DNA from: Oceaniglobus roseus
GTDB taxonomy: Bacteria; Pseudomonadota; Alphaproteobacteria; Rhodobacterales; Rhodobacteraceae
Direction of reading: 5' to 3'
Length of the DNA stretch: 64,000 nucleotides
Assembly: GCF_002869745.1 (NCBI RefSeq)
Contig: NZ_PNOS01000007.1
Location: forward strand, 1-64,000
Positions 1 to 7,609 of this stretch are shown here, one piece after another. Position numbers and translations under genes: made by a program. How positions within the stretch are numbered: position 1 is the stretch's first letter; the number at the start of each line of letters is the position of its first letter. The notes beneath the pieces were generated by a model. It searched no databases and had not been told where the DNA came from. It worked only from the letters and a program-made list of their open reading frames with translations.

Positions 1-577
1 GGTCGCGCGCGGGCCGGGCCCGCCGCGCGGCGGAGTCGCGCATGTGCGAAAGGCGCCCCTCGTCGCTGTCGTCGTCGGCAGCGAAATCGCGATCGGTCTC
101 GTCCGGGTCGTCCAGCGCGTACATCCAGGCCGGATCCGTCAGGCGGCCCGAACCGCCGCCCGGAGCGCGGGAGGCGGCGCTGCCGTAGGTGTCGGTGCGA
201 CGCAGGGCGCCGCCGCCGTCGATGCCGCGGTCGCGGTCGCGGTCTCCGTACAGCGGGTCGCGGTCGTAGGACGCGGGCCGGCGGGCGCGATAAGCGGCGC
301 GGTCGTGGTCGTCGTCGTCGTCGTGGTGCGACCGGCCGAACATCATCATCGCCAGCCCCGCGCCGACCAGGGTCAGGCCGACCGGATTGTGCTGCGCCGT
401 GTGGCCGATCGAGCGGCTCAGGGCCTTGCCGTAGGTCTGCACGCCGTCGGCAAGCTCATGCATCAGGGCATCGGGCGAGATCCGCGACTGGATCTCGTCA
501 ATGGAACGGGACAGGTTCGAGCGCCGTCGTTCGAGGTCGCGTTCGATGTCTTCGGGTGTGCGGGTTTCACTGGGCAT
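1..577 (-). CDS. DUF3618 domain protein, cut by the left window edge
   Basis: The start is the ATG at 577, preceded by AAAGGA at good spacing. The reading frame stays open to base 1, so the C-terminus lies outside the window. Residues 8-60 form a charged, amphipathic helical stretch (TPEDIERDLERRRSNLSRSI) of the DUF3618 type. A short hydrophobic segment follows at about 64-81, then an Asp/His run (HHDDDDDHDR) and an Arg/Asp-rich tail. The family has no established biochemical role. It is usually found beside holin-superfamily-3 proteins, as here, where the upstream stop at 579 leaves one base between the two genes. Translational coupling and an envelope-associated role are inferences. Confidence 0.85.
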   Translation of the reverse strand, partial: MPSETRTPEDIERDLERRRSNLSRSIDEIQSRISPDALMHELADGVQTYGKALSRSIGHTAQHNPVGLTLVGAGLAMMMFGRSHHDDDDDHDRAAYRARRPASYDRDPLYGDRDRDRGIDGGGALRRTDTYGSAASRAPGGGSGRLTDPAWMYALDDPDETDRDFAADDDSDEGRLSHMRDSAARRARPARD

Positions 578-578
578 T

Positions 579-965
579 TCAGGTTCCTTTCACAACGTCT
601 GCGTCGCGTTTGATGTTCTCCACGGTGCGGCGTGGCGTCCGGGTGGCGCGGTTCAGGCCATGCATGCCGCGGGCCAGCAGGGCCCAGCCGATCAGGCCGA
701 ACGCCGCCCCCACCACGACGGCCGCCCAGCCCGGATCCAGCCCGAGTTCGGCCACCCCCGAAGTCAGCGCCGCGGCGAGCACGTTGAGCGCCGTCAGGAA
801 CAGCGCAGCCGCGGCCACGATCATGCCGATGGCCGCGACCGCGCCGCGGATCTGCTGGCCGACCTCGGCGCGCGCCAGATCCAGTTCCGCGCGGAACAGG
901 TCCGTCGCCTGGTTGACGGTGTCGCTGAGGAGGGTGGCGGTCGATGTTCCGCGTTCGGGCTCCAT
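579..965 (-). CDS. Phage holin family protein (holin superfamily 3, DUF1469 type)
   Basis: This 128-residue protein has an amphipathic N-terminal helix (about 10-40), two transmembrane helices (about 42-64 and 78-98) and a basic tail. That is the layout of the DUF1469/Actinobacteriota holin superfamily III. Despite the family name, these are ordinary chromosomal inner-membrane proteins and nothing phage-like surrounds this one. It is the third gene of a leftward set, between a 187-residue amphipathic protein and the DUF3618 gene. Such sets are often linked with stress or stationary phase, but the function is not established. Confidence 0.8.
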   Translation of the reverse strand: MEPERGTSTATLLSDTVNQATDLFRAELDLARAEVGQQIRGAVAAIGMIVAAAALFLTALNVLAAALTSGVAELGLDPGWAAVVVGAAFGLIGWALLARGMHGLNRATRTPRRTVENIKRDADVVKGT

Positions 966-968
966 GGC

Positions 969-1532
969 TCACACCTCTCCGGTATCCGACAGCGGAGTCC
1001 GGCCGAGGGGGCCGCCGCTGCCCGCCTCCGCGGTGCAGTGCGGCGCCGCGTCGGTGTGCATCCCGTCGTGCCGGTGGGTCGACTCCGGGTGCCGGGAGGA
1101 CGCCCGCGCCATCCGGCTCGCCGCGAAGCCGAGCAGCGTCGCGCCGCCGAGGAAGGCCACGGGATTGCGGCGGCCGAAGCTGCTGACGCTGCGCACCAGC
1201 TCGTCCGGGTCCCGTCCGCTCATGGAATCCGCGAAGTCGGCGAGGGAGTCCGCCATCGTGGCGAAGACCTGCTCCTGGAGGGAGCCGCGGCGCATTTCCT
1301 GTGAGGCGGTCCGCAGCGCCTCTCCGACCGACGAGACTTCGTCGGCCACGCTGTCGCGGGCATCCTCGGCGCGGTCTTGCAGGTGGTCCCGCACGCCCTC
1401 GGCCAGGCCGTGCGCCTCGCGGCGGGCGTCGTGGCGGAGGTCCTTCAGGTCGTCGCGGGCGCTGCCGCGGGTCTCGGTCGAGGCACCCGCCGCGTCGGCG
1501 GGGCCGTGTCCGGGCATGTCGTTCGAGGTCAT
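969..1532 (-). CDS. Conserved hypothetical amphipathic protein with one possible membrane segment
   Basis: This 187-residue protein starts at an ATG behind AAGGA. The N-terminal 110 residues are rich in Asp, Arg, Glu and Ala and predict long amphipathic helices of the kind seen in late-embryogenesis-like or nutrient-deprivation-induced proteins. A short hydrophobic patch (NPVAFLGGATLLGFAASRMA) near 121-140 may touch the membrane. The C-terminus is His/Gly-rich and low in complexity. It ends 3 bases before the holin-family gene, so the two are very likely co-transcribed. A structural or stress role is inferred. I recognise no catalytic motif. Confidence 0.7.
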   Translation of the reverse strand: MTSNDMPGHGPADAAGASTETRGSARDDLKDLRHDARREAHGLAEGVRDHLQDRAEDARDSVADEVSSVGEALRTASQEMRRGSLQEQVFATMADSLADFADSMSGRDPDELVRSVSSFGRRNPVAFLGGATLLGFAASRMARASSRHPESTHRHDGMHTDAAPHCTAEAGSGGPLGRTPLSDTGEV

Positions 1533-1547
1533 GTCTTTCGTCCTTGA

Positions 1548-1616
1548 TCAGTTGAGGAAGCCGATGATCGCCAGGACGATCACCACGAGGCCGACAACGT
1601 AGATGATCGTGCGCAT
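1548..1616 (-). CDS. 22-residue hydrophobic membrane peptide
   Basis: A very short frame encodes MRTIIYVVGLVVIVLAIIGF plus two residues (Leu-Asn) and a stop. It has one positively charged residue and then a single transmembrane helix. A GGAG element lies about 8 bases before the ATG, and the frame ends 15 bases before the next gene of the same leftward set. Similar tiny membrane peptides head DUF3618/holin-family clusters in related bacteria. I think it is a real gene because of the ribosome binding site, clean hydrophobicity and position. Its function is unknown. Confidence 0.6.
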   Translation of the reverse strand: MRTIIYVVGLVVIVLAIIGFLN

Positions 1617-2054
1617 GGTCAGTCTCCGGGCCTGTTGCTTTCAGGTCCTCGAACCGGAGGTTTGCGTAAATGTTCCAGCCCGACGCGCCCACGGTTTCGT
1701 CCGGCTCTCATGCCTTGCGAAGGCATGCCGCGAGGGACGCAGGCGCGGGGAAGCAGGCATCGCGGCGCGCTCGATCCCTGAACCCGCTGCCGCGCCCGGT
1801 CGGTTCTCGGGGGCTGTTCCAGACGGTCTGACCCCACGTCATTTCCAGCGGTTCACCGCCGACAATGAACAGGGCCGCGAGGAGGAGCCCGCGCGGCCTT
1901 TTCAAGGGATACCGAAGAAAGCTGACGCCGGGAGCTTCAGGCCATGCGATCCCCGGCCGCCTTGGAGAGCGGCGGAAGCGTGGAAAGACCCGGGGGGATG
2001 AGGTGGAGGCACTGTTGATGACATCCGTGTCACCGCCTCATGTCACTGGTGACC
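1617..2054. other. Intergenic stretch without a supported gene
   Basis: Frames exist on both strands but have Arg/Pro-rich compositions and no ribosome binding sites. The one visible structure is a hairpin at 1709-1727 with arms CATGCCTT and AAGGCATG around GCG. The promoter of the leftward four-gene set must lie in the part next to 1616. Confidence 0.5.
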
Positions 2055-2267
2055 CTAGAGCTTGGCCGGATTGGGGATCAAAGCGCGGCGGTCGAGGCAG
2101 ACCCAGCGGCCCCCGTGGACAAGGACCAGACGGCCATTCTGGTGGGCACAGACGGCAGCCGCCTCCGAGGCATCGTCGTAACGCGCGATCTGCTCGACGT
2201 AGGAGTAGGCGATGGTGACTGCGGTGGAGACCACGAGGGAGACGAGGATGGTGGTGTGGAGGCGCAT
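2055..2267 (-). CDS. Small exported or membrane-anchored hypothetical protein
   Basis: This 70-residue protein begins with a signal-peptide-like or single-anchor segment (MRLHTTILVSLVVSTAVTIA). A short hydrophilic part follows with two cysteines (about 45 and 61), which could form a disulfide outside the cytoplasm. An AAGGA element stands about 10 bases before the ATG. A longer upstream extension of the same frame is Arg/Pro-rich and looks non-coding, so I chose the inner start. The C-terminal region, with Asp/Ala-rich and then HQNGRLVLVHGGRWVCLDR, resembles small secreted proteins common in this bacterial group. I cannot assign a function. Confidence 0.6.
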   Translation of the reverse strand: MRLHTTILVSLVVSTAVTIAYSYVEQIARYDDASEAAAVCAHQNGRLVLVHGGRWVCLDRRALIPNPAKL

Positions 2268-2649
2268 GCAGCGGGTTCCTTTCAGAGGGTGCGGGGGTCG
2301 CGTGTAAGGACCGCAATGACAGCACCGCACCCTCCTCGTCCACGCGGGTCTGAAGCGCCCGTTCGATGGCCGCGAGGCCGAAGTGGGAGTGCATGATGAC
2401 GCGAGCTTCAATGTGGCCGTAGGCCATTTCCTGCCACCGATTTCAGGCCACTTCGAAGCCAACTGAGGGGAAAAACCCCTAGTTTGCTCGGGCGCAGCCG
2501 TAGCTCAACTCACTATGCCACCGATGGCGGCGCTTTCCCAGGTTCCCGCGGACGGCGAGGATCGCGCGGCGGGCGATGCGGATGGAGGTGGTCCGTTCGT
2601 TCTGCGTGATTTTCCGTAAGTGGACGTTATGGGTAAAAATACTTGGTCC
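2268..2649. other. Intergenic stretch, possible gene remnant
   Basis: No frame here has both a start and a ribosome binding site. On the minus strand between about 2500 and 2640 there is a protein-like run without an ATG (ITQNERTTSIRIARRAIL), which could be debris of a lost gene. A short self-complementary AGGGGAAAAACCCCT-type element sits near 2465. I see nothing else. Confidence 0.35.
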
Positions 2650-3003
2650 CTAGCGGAGGTCGTCTAAAATGTTGGCGACGAGGGAATGACCCTTCTGGGT
2701 CAGTTGCAGGAGCTTGGCCCTGCGGTCCTCGGGGTCGTCCACCCACTCGATCAGACTCATTCCGGGCTTCCCGAGGCGGTGAAGCTTGGAGAGCAGCGCG
2801 ATGTTCCGCGATGCCGATGAAGAGGGCAAGTCGAGAGCGGCCCGGAGGTCACGCTGCGTTCGACCCTCGTTGAGTGCGATCCAGGAGAAGATCTGGACTT
2901 GCTGTACGGTCGTTTCCGGCCAGATGGCGAGGAAGCGTCCCATCAGGCTCATCATCACCCGGAACTGTCTTCTATCCTCGTCATTCGCCCAATTTTTTAC
3001 CAT
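2650..3003 (-). CDS. MarR-family winged-helix regulator
   Basis: This 117-residue protein starts at an ATG behind AAGGGA. The order helix, winged helix-turn-helix, wing matches MarR-type regulators: QIFSWIALNEGRTQRDLRAA (recognition region about 37-56), then SSASRNIALLSKL, then a wing with DPEDRRAKLLQLTQKG (about 91-106). It is shorter than typical MarR proteins (about 140-150 residues), missing some of the dimerisation helices. It stands alone between gene-poor stretches next to tRNA-Cys, and its base composition looks less GC-rich than its neighbours, which could reflect transfer. Target genes cannot be deduced. Confidence 0.75.
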   Translation of the reverse strand: MVKNWANDEDRRQFRVMMSLMGRFLAIWPETTVQQVQIFSWIALNEGRTQRDLRAALDLPSSSASRNIALLSKLHRLGKPGMSLIEWVDDPEDRRAKLLQLTQKGHSLVANILDDLR

Positions 3004-3333
3004 TACAGCTTCCCTTTAAATTGGTCCCGACAGGCTCCTCGTTGAGTCCAGAAGGAACACGACCATTCCGCTGCCTGCGTGGCTAGATAGTGCCAAAGCT
3101 GTCACGGCAGCAAGGTATGCCGAGAGAAGTCCCACCAATTCCGTTTCGGGCAACTGAGGGAAATGGCGGCGGTGAGTCGCGGCTCTGTTGACGGGCAATG
3201 CCCAAAAGCGGTGACCTGCACTTAAGGGGTTTGTCCGGGTGGGGATCCCTCCGCGCACGAAAACGAAAAGCTTCAAGGTCGAAAGGCCAACGGGCTTCGG
3301 GGCAGCCTATTATTTCACTAAGTGGTAATGCTC
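3004..3333. other. Gene-free stretch between marR-like gene and tRNA-Cys
   Basis: An 86-codon minus-strand frame crosses this region but has no convincing ribosome binding site or family resemblance. The stretch lies immediately past the 3' end of tRNA-Cys, a classic integration side for mobile elements, but I found no second copy of the tRNA end and no integrase. Confidence 0.4.
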
Positions 3334-3407
3334 TGGAGGCGGGTACCGGAATCGAACCGGTCTACACGGATTTGCAATCCGCTGCGTAACCTCTCCGCCA
3401 ACCCGCC
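3334..3407 (-). tRNA. tRNA-Cys (anticodon GCA)
   Basis: Read on the minus strand, this 74-base gene has the acceptor arm GGCGGGT pairing with ACCCGCC, a discriminator U and an encoded CCA. The T arm contains GGTTCGATTCC and the anticodon loop reads TTGCAAA, placing GCA at the anticodon. All four arms can be drawn. The gene is encoded just after the universal-stress-protein gene in the same direction. Confidence 0.95.
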
Positions 3408-3486
3408 GCTGCCGCGTGTCTTAGGGTTTTCGCCTCGGCTGCGCAAGGGGGATCGGGGGCGGTTTCCCGCTCCGGGGGCGCAGGGG

Positions 3487-4320
3487 TCAGTGACTCATCA
3501 GCACCGGCAGGCGGGCGCGCAGCGCGATGTCGTGGGTGACGCCGCCGATCAGTCCCTCGCGCAGGGGCGAATGCTCGTAGGCGCCCATCACCAGCAGCCC
3601 GGCGCCCACCGCCCCGCAATGCTCCACCAGCGTGTCGGCGATCGAGCGGCGGTCGCGGGGCAGTTCGGTCACCGTCACATCGATGTCGTGACGGTCGAGC
3701 ACCTGGGCCACGTCGACCCCCGGCAGCGAGTTCTGGAACGGCGCGCGCCCGACCGAGACGATCTCGACCGACTTTCCGGTCTCGAGGATCTGCATCGCGT
3801 CCGCCAGCGCCCTCGCCGCCGCGCGCCCGCCGTCCCAGGCGACCACGGCGCGGCCGCCGAAGATGTCGCGGGCATGGTCGGGCGGGAAGATCAGCACCGG
3901 GCGGCCGCTGTCGAAGGCGACGCGGTCGGGGTAGATCTCGGTATGGCTCTGGCCGTATTCGCTGTTCCTGTCGTGCATGCCGACCACGGTCACGTCGAAC
4001 AGGCGGGCGTAGGCCGCGACCGTGCGCTGCACCGGGCCGCCGCTGTCGATGTAGTGCCGCTGCGCCTTCGGCACCGGCGCGCAGATCTGCTCGAACCGGC
4101 TGCGCACCTCGCTGTGCGAGCGGGTGTCGGCCTCGAGGATCGCCTCCTGCACCGACTTCGGCATCCAGGGCTTCACATGGTGCGACAGGGACGAGCCGCC
4201 GTGGGCGAAGAGCCCGGTCAGATGCGCGTCGTAGTGCCGCTGGAGGCTGACCGCCCCGGCGAGCGCGGCGTCCGAGCCGCGCTGGCCGTTGATCGCGACG
4301 AGGATGTTCTTCAGCGCCAT
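3487..4320 (-). CDS. Universal stress protein with two UspA domains
   Basis: This 277-residue protein consists of two fused Usp domains (about 1-150 and 155-277). The first opens with the usual strand (KNILVAINGQRGSDAAL). The second ends with a nucleotide-binding loop of the G-x2-G-x9-G type (MGAYEHSPLREGLIGGVTHD) and a final strand (LPVLMSH). Tandem Usp proteins of this length are cytoplasmic and are thought to help cells survive stress. ATP binding is likely for the second half, where the loop is conserved, and less so for the first. It follows the tctA gene by 13 bases in the same direction, so it may be expressed with the carboxylate transporter. Confidence 0.88.
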   Translation of the reverse strand: MALKNILVAINGQRGSDAALAGAVSLQRHYDAHLTGLFAHGGSSLSHHVKPWMPKSVQEAILEADTRSHSEVRSRFEQICAPVPKAQRHYIDSGGPVQRTVAAYARLFDVTVVGMHDRNSEYGQSHTEIYPDRVAFDSGRPVLIFPPDHARDIFGGRAVVAWDGGRAAARALADAMQILETGKSVEIVSVGRAPFQNSLPGVDVAQVLDRHDIDVTVTELPRDRRSIADTLVEHCGAVGAGLLVMGAYEHSPLREGLIGGVTHDIALRARLPVLMSH

Positions 4321-4333
4321 GGACCCGTCCTCC

Positions 4334-5866
4334 TCATTCCGCCGGTTCGTCGGCGAAGCCGGTGCTCCTGCCCGTGGCGGGGCGGCGCGCGTGCTTCAGG
4401 AGGGGCAGCAGGAAGAAGATCGCGCTGACGGCGAGGAAGCTGGCGGAGAGCGGCCGCTCGACGAAGGCCAGCACGTTGCCCTGTTCGGCGATCAGCGTCT
4501 GGCGGAAGCTCTTCTCCATCAGGGGTCCGAGGACCAGGGCGAGGACCAGCGGCGCCATGGGATAGTCGGCCTTCCGCAACAGGTAGCCGCCGACGCCGAA
4601 GACGACGATCAGCCAGACGTCGTGCATCTTCTGGCTGGGCGCGTAGCCGCCGACGATGCAGAGCACCAGCACCACCGCGCAGAGCACGGTGAACGGCATC
4701 CGGAGCGCCCAGACGAAGACCGGGATCAGCGCCAGGTTCACGACCACCGCGGCGACGTTGGCGGTGTAGAGCGACGAGATCAGGCCCCAGACGAAATCCT
4801 TCTGCTCGATGAACAGCATCGGCCCCGGCACCAGCCCCCACATCACCATGCCGCCGAGCAGCAGCGCGGTGGTGGGCGAGCCGGGGATGCCCAGCGTCAG
4901 CATCGGCAGGAGCGAGCCGGTGGAGGCGGCGTTGTTCGCGGTCTCGGGCGCGGCGACGCCCTCGATGTTGCCCTTGCCGAAGGTCTCGGGTTTCTTCGAC
5001 GTCACCTTGGCGAGGCCGTATGCCATCAGCGCGGCGGGGGTGGCGCCGGCGGCCGGCAGCATGCCCACGAAGAAGCCGATGAGCGAGCCGAAGGACATGG
5101 TCTTCCAGAGCCTGTTCATCTCCTTCAGCCCCGCGCCGAGCTCCTTGAAGGTCAGCTTTGCGGGGGTGACGGCGGGGGCGGATTTCGAGGTCTCGATCGT
5201 GTGCAGCACCTCGCCGATGCCGTAGACGCCGATGGCGAGCACGAGGAAGGAGATGCCGGAATAGAAGCCGGGCTGGTCGAAGAAGATCAGCCGAGGCTGG
5301 CCCGAGATCAGGTCGAGCCCCACGGTCGACAGCGCAAGTCCGAGGCAGATCATCACGATGGTCTTCAGCACGTCGTCGCCGCCGAGGCCGACGAAGGTGG
5401 TGAAGGCCAGCAGCACCAGCGCGAACTCCTCGGCCGGGCCAAAGGCCAGCGCGAGGTCGGCGAGGGGGGCGGCGAAGAGGGTGAACAGGATCACCGAGAT
5501 CGTGCCGCCGACGAAGGAGGCGGTGGCGGCGGCGATCAGCGCCAGCCCCGCCTTGCCCTGCTGCGCCATGGGCCGGCCGTCGAAGGTCGTTGCGACGGCG
5601 GTGGAGGCGCCGGGGATGCCGAGCAGGATCGAGCTGATCGCCCCCCCGTACATCGCCCCGTAATAGATCGCGGCCAGCAGGATGATCGCCGAGGACGGCG
5701 GCACGATGAAGGTCAGCGGCAGCACGATGGCCACCCCGTTGACCGAGCCGAGGCCGGGCATGGCGCCGATGAACAGCCCCGCCGTCACGCCGATCAGCAC
5801 GATCAGCAGGTTCAGCGGCGTGAGCGACGTTGCGAAGCCGTCGGCGAGGGAGGTGAGCAGGTCCAT
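4334..5866 (-). CDS. tctA: Tripartite tricarboxylate transporter, large permease TctA
   Basis: This 510-residue, very hydrophobic protein has about twelve membrane helices and the TctA hallmarks: a glycine-rich IGAMPGLGSVNGVAI loop near 40 and a second GMLPAAGATPAALMAYG loop in the middle. It is the large channel-forming permease of a TTT-type secondary transporter in the inner membrane, driven by an ion gradient and fed by a periplasmic binding protein. tctB ends 10 bases upstream and tctC comes before that, so the operon order is tctC-tctB-tctA. The substrate is a carboxylate of unknown identity. Confidence 0.95.
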   Translation of the reverse strand: MDLLTSLADGFATSLTPLNLLIVLIGVTAGLFIGAMPGLGSVNGVAIVLPLTFIVPPSSAIILLAAIYYGAMYGGAISSILLGIPGASTAVATTFDGRPMAQQGKAGLALIAAATASFVGGTISVILFTLFAAPLADLALAFGPAEEFALVLLAFTTFVGLGGDDVLKTIVMICLGLALSTVGLDLISGQPRLIFFDQPGFYSGISFLVLAIGVYGIGEVLHTIETSKSAPAVTPAKLTFKELGAGLKEMNRLWKTMSFGSLIGFFVGMLPAAGATPAALMAYGLAKVTSKKPETFGKGNIEGVAAPETANNAASTGSLLPMLTLGIPGSPTTALLLGGMVMWGLVPGPMLFIEQKDFVWGLISSLYTANVAAVVVNLALIPVFVWALRMPFTVLCAVVLVLCIVGGYAPSQKMHDVWLIVVFGVGGYLLRKADYPMAPLVLALVLGPLMEKSFRQTLIAEQGNVLAFVERPLSASFLAVSAIFFLLPLLKHARRPATGRSTGFADEPAE

Positions 5867-5876
5867 GGGGGCGGCC

Positions 5877-6368
5877 TCAGAAGAACATCGCGTAGAGCGG
5901 GATGAAGAACGGCTCGGTCAGGCCCTTCGGCAGCAGGATCTGCAGGGCGACCTCGAAGAAGAAGAACAGAGCCACGGGGGAGGCGATGGCCATGATGCCG
6001 GTCAGAAGCCAGCCGTGGCCGCCGAAGATGCGCAGGTACCAGACCAGGAACAGCGGCAGCGCGACATAGGCGCCGAGCCAGGGGATCAGGGCGACCGTGA
6101 CGATCAGCGCGATGACCACCTGCACGACCGATTGCAGCGTCTCAGGGTCGAAGAAGTTGCCGGAATACTGCGAGCGGCCGCGCAGGGAGCGCAGCAGGAT
6201 CCCGCCCGCGGCCAGGAACATCCCCGCCGAGAGCCAGAACGGGAAGGCGCCGCCGCCGGGGCCCCCCGTCCGCCCGTTCCAGCCGATGGGCAGAACGGTG
6301 GCGTGCCACATGAAATAGGCCGACAGCACCATCAGGGCTGCCGCGATCAGTCGGTCTGCGGTGATCAT
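5877..6368 (-). CDS. tctB: Tripartite tricarboxylate transporter, small permease TctB
   Basis: This 163-residue protein has four or five predicted membrane helices, the size and layout of TctB. It begins with a membrane helix (MITADRLIAAALMVLSAYFM). A conserved-looking periplasmic loop with GGPGGGAFPFWL lies near 35-46 and is typical of the family. It pairs with TctA to form the membrane part of the transporter. The gene lies 87 bases downstream of tctC, with a hairpin in between, and 10 bases upstream of tctA. Confidence 0.92.
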   Translation of the reverse strand: MITADRLIAAALMVLSAYFMWHATVLPIGWNGRTGGPGGGAFPFWLSAGMFLAAGGILLRSLRGRSQYSGNFFDPETLQSVVQVVIALIVTVALIPWLGAYVALPLFLVWYLRIFGGHGWLLTGIMAIASPVALFFFFEVALQILLPKGLTEPFFIPLYAMFF

Positions 6369-6404
6369 CGTCTTTGGTCCGGATGCGGAGAGGGGCAGGG
6401 GAGG

Positions 6405-6428
6405 GAGCGGGGCAGGGCTGCCCCGCTC
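6405..6428 (-). promoter_or_regulatory. Intercistronic hairpin between tctC and tctB
   Basis: An 11-bp perfect inverted repeat (arm GAGCGGGGCAG) around two central bases lies in the 87-base gap between tctC and tctB, with no U-run after it. Hairpins like this behind binding-protein genes commonly stabilise the upstream message, so that more binding protein than permease is made. That role is inferred here. Confidence 0.5.
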
Positions 6429-6455
6429 GCCGGGCTCAGGCCGTGCGGGAGAGGA

Positions 6456-7433
6456 TCACGAGCCTTCGCCCATCGACTTCAGCAGCGCGGCGTGCTTGTC
6501 GCGCTCCTTCAGGAAATAGGCCTGGAGTTCGTCGCCGGTCATGTAGTCGGCGTCGAGCGAGTTCTCCTGGGTGTACTTCTGCCATTCCTCGGACTGGTTC
6601 AGCTTGTCGAACATCTCGGTGTAATAGGCGACCGCCTCGGGCGACATGCCGCCGGGCGCCACGAAGGAGCGCTGCATGGTATATTCCAGCGGGTGGCCAA
6701 GCTCGGTCATCGTCGGGGTGTCGGGGAAGGCCTCGATCCGCTCGGCGGTCAGGGTGGCGATGGGGCGCAGCTTGTCCGCCTTGTAGAAGCCGATCGCCTC
6801 GGAGGGGTTGTTGACGCTCGAGTCGATGTGGCCGCCGACCAGCGCCTTGGCCACGTCGCCGCCGCCGTCGAAGGGCACGTAGGTCATCTTGATGCCGAAC
6901 TCCTGCTCCAGCATCGCCGTCACCAGGCTGTCCTCCTGGCCGGTGCCGGTGCCGCCCATCTTCCAGCTGTCGCCCGCGGCCTGCACCGCCGCCACGTAGT
7001 CGTCGAGCGTCTGGATCTCGCTGTCGGCGTTCACCCAAAGCACGAAGGTGTCGAGCGCCATGCGGGCGAGCGGCGTGAACTCCTCGATGTCGACGCCGAT
7101 GTCGGTGCGAAGCGGCGTGGTGTAGTAGCTGTTCAGCGTCGCCATGATGACGTGGTCGTCGCCCTGCTTGTCCTTCAGATAGCGCAGCGCCTCGGCGCCC
7201 GAGCCGCCGCCCTTGTTGACGGGCAGGACCGGCATCTTCGACAGGTTCTCCTTCTGGATGATCGACTGGAACAGCCGCGCCAGCCGGTCGGCGCCGCCGC
7301 CGGTGCCGGCCATGATGACCATCTCCACGGGCTTCTGCGGCGACCAGTCCGCGGCGGTCGCGGGGGCGGCCGCGGCAAGGGCGGCGACGGCCGCGACAGA
7401 CAGACGGAACCGGCGGATGAAGCTGTAATCCAT
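6456..7433 (-). CDS. tctC: Tripartite tricarboxylate transporter substrate-binding protein (TctC/Bug family)
   Basis: This 325-residue protein has a cleavable signal peptide (basic start, hydrophobic core, cut near PATAADWSP at about 27) followed by a Bug-type two-lobed binding domain. Typical landmarks are KPVEMVIMAGTGGGADRLAR near the N-terminus and a GHIDSSVNNPSEAIGF segment in the middle. It captures a carboxylate in the periplasm and delivers it to TctAB. The gene opens the operon and is divergent from a short-chain fatty acyl regulator at 7610, which is the obvious candidate to control it. The ligand cannot be read from sequence. Confidence 0.92.
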   Translation of the reverse strand: MDYSFIRRFRLSVAAVAALAAAAPATAADWSPQKPVEMVIMAGTGGGADRLARLFQSIIQKENLSKMPVLPVNKGGGSGAEALRYLKDKQGDDHVIMATLNSYYTTPLRTDIGVDIEEFTPLARMALDTFVLWVNADSEIQTLDDYVAAVQAAGDSWKMGGTGTGQEDSLVTAMLEQEFGIKMTYVPFDGGGDVAKALVGGHIDSSVNNPSEAIGFYKADKLRPIATLTAERIEAFPDTPTMTELGHPLEYTMQRSFVAPGGMSPEAVAYYTEMFDKLNQSEEWQKYTQENSLDADYMTGDELQAYFLKERDKHAALLKSMGEGS

Positions 7434-7609
7434 GTAATGTCCTCCCTCAGACGTTTGCGCTGACCCGGGACGCTGCTGGCGGAAGCCGTTGTGCCTCGGG
7501 TCACTTTCAATATGGATGACCTAAGCAAAAGGAAAGAAAGTTGCACGATAAACCGGGTCCACATGTTAATTCTTGCGCACACAGATCGCGATAGTGTAAA
7601 CTTGTAAAC

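Noticed and set aside
579-965. Prophage lysis gene because of the holin family name
   Set aside because: Holin superfamily 3 (DUF1469) is a chromosomal membrane family, and no other phage gene lies nearby.
2268-3333. Possible integrated element at tRNA-Cys
   Set aside because: No integrase, no repeated tRNA end and no phage gene could be found. Only the gene-poor nature and lone MarR gene remain, so it is reported as a weak finding instead.
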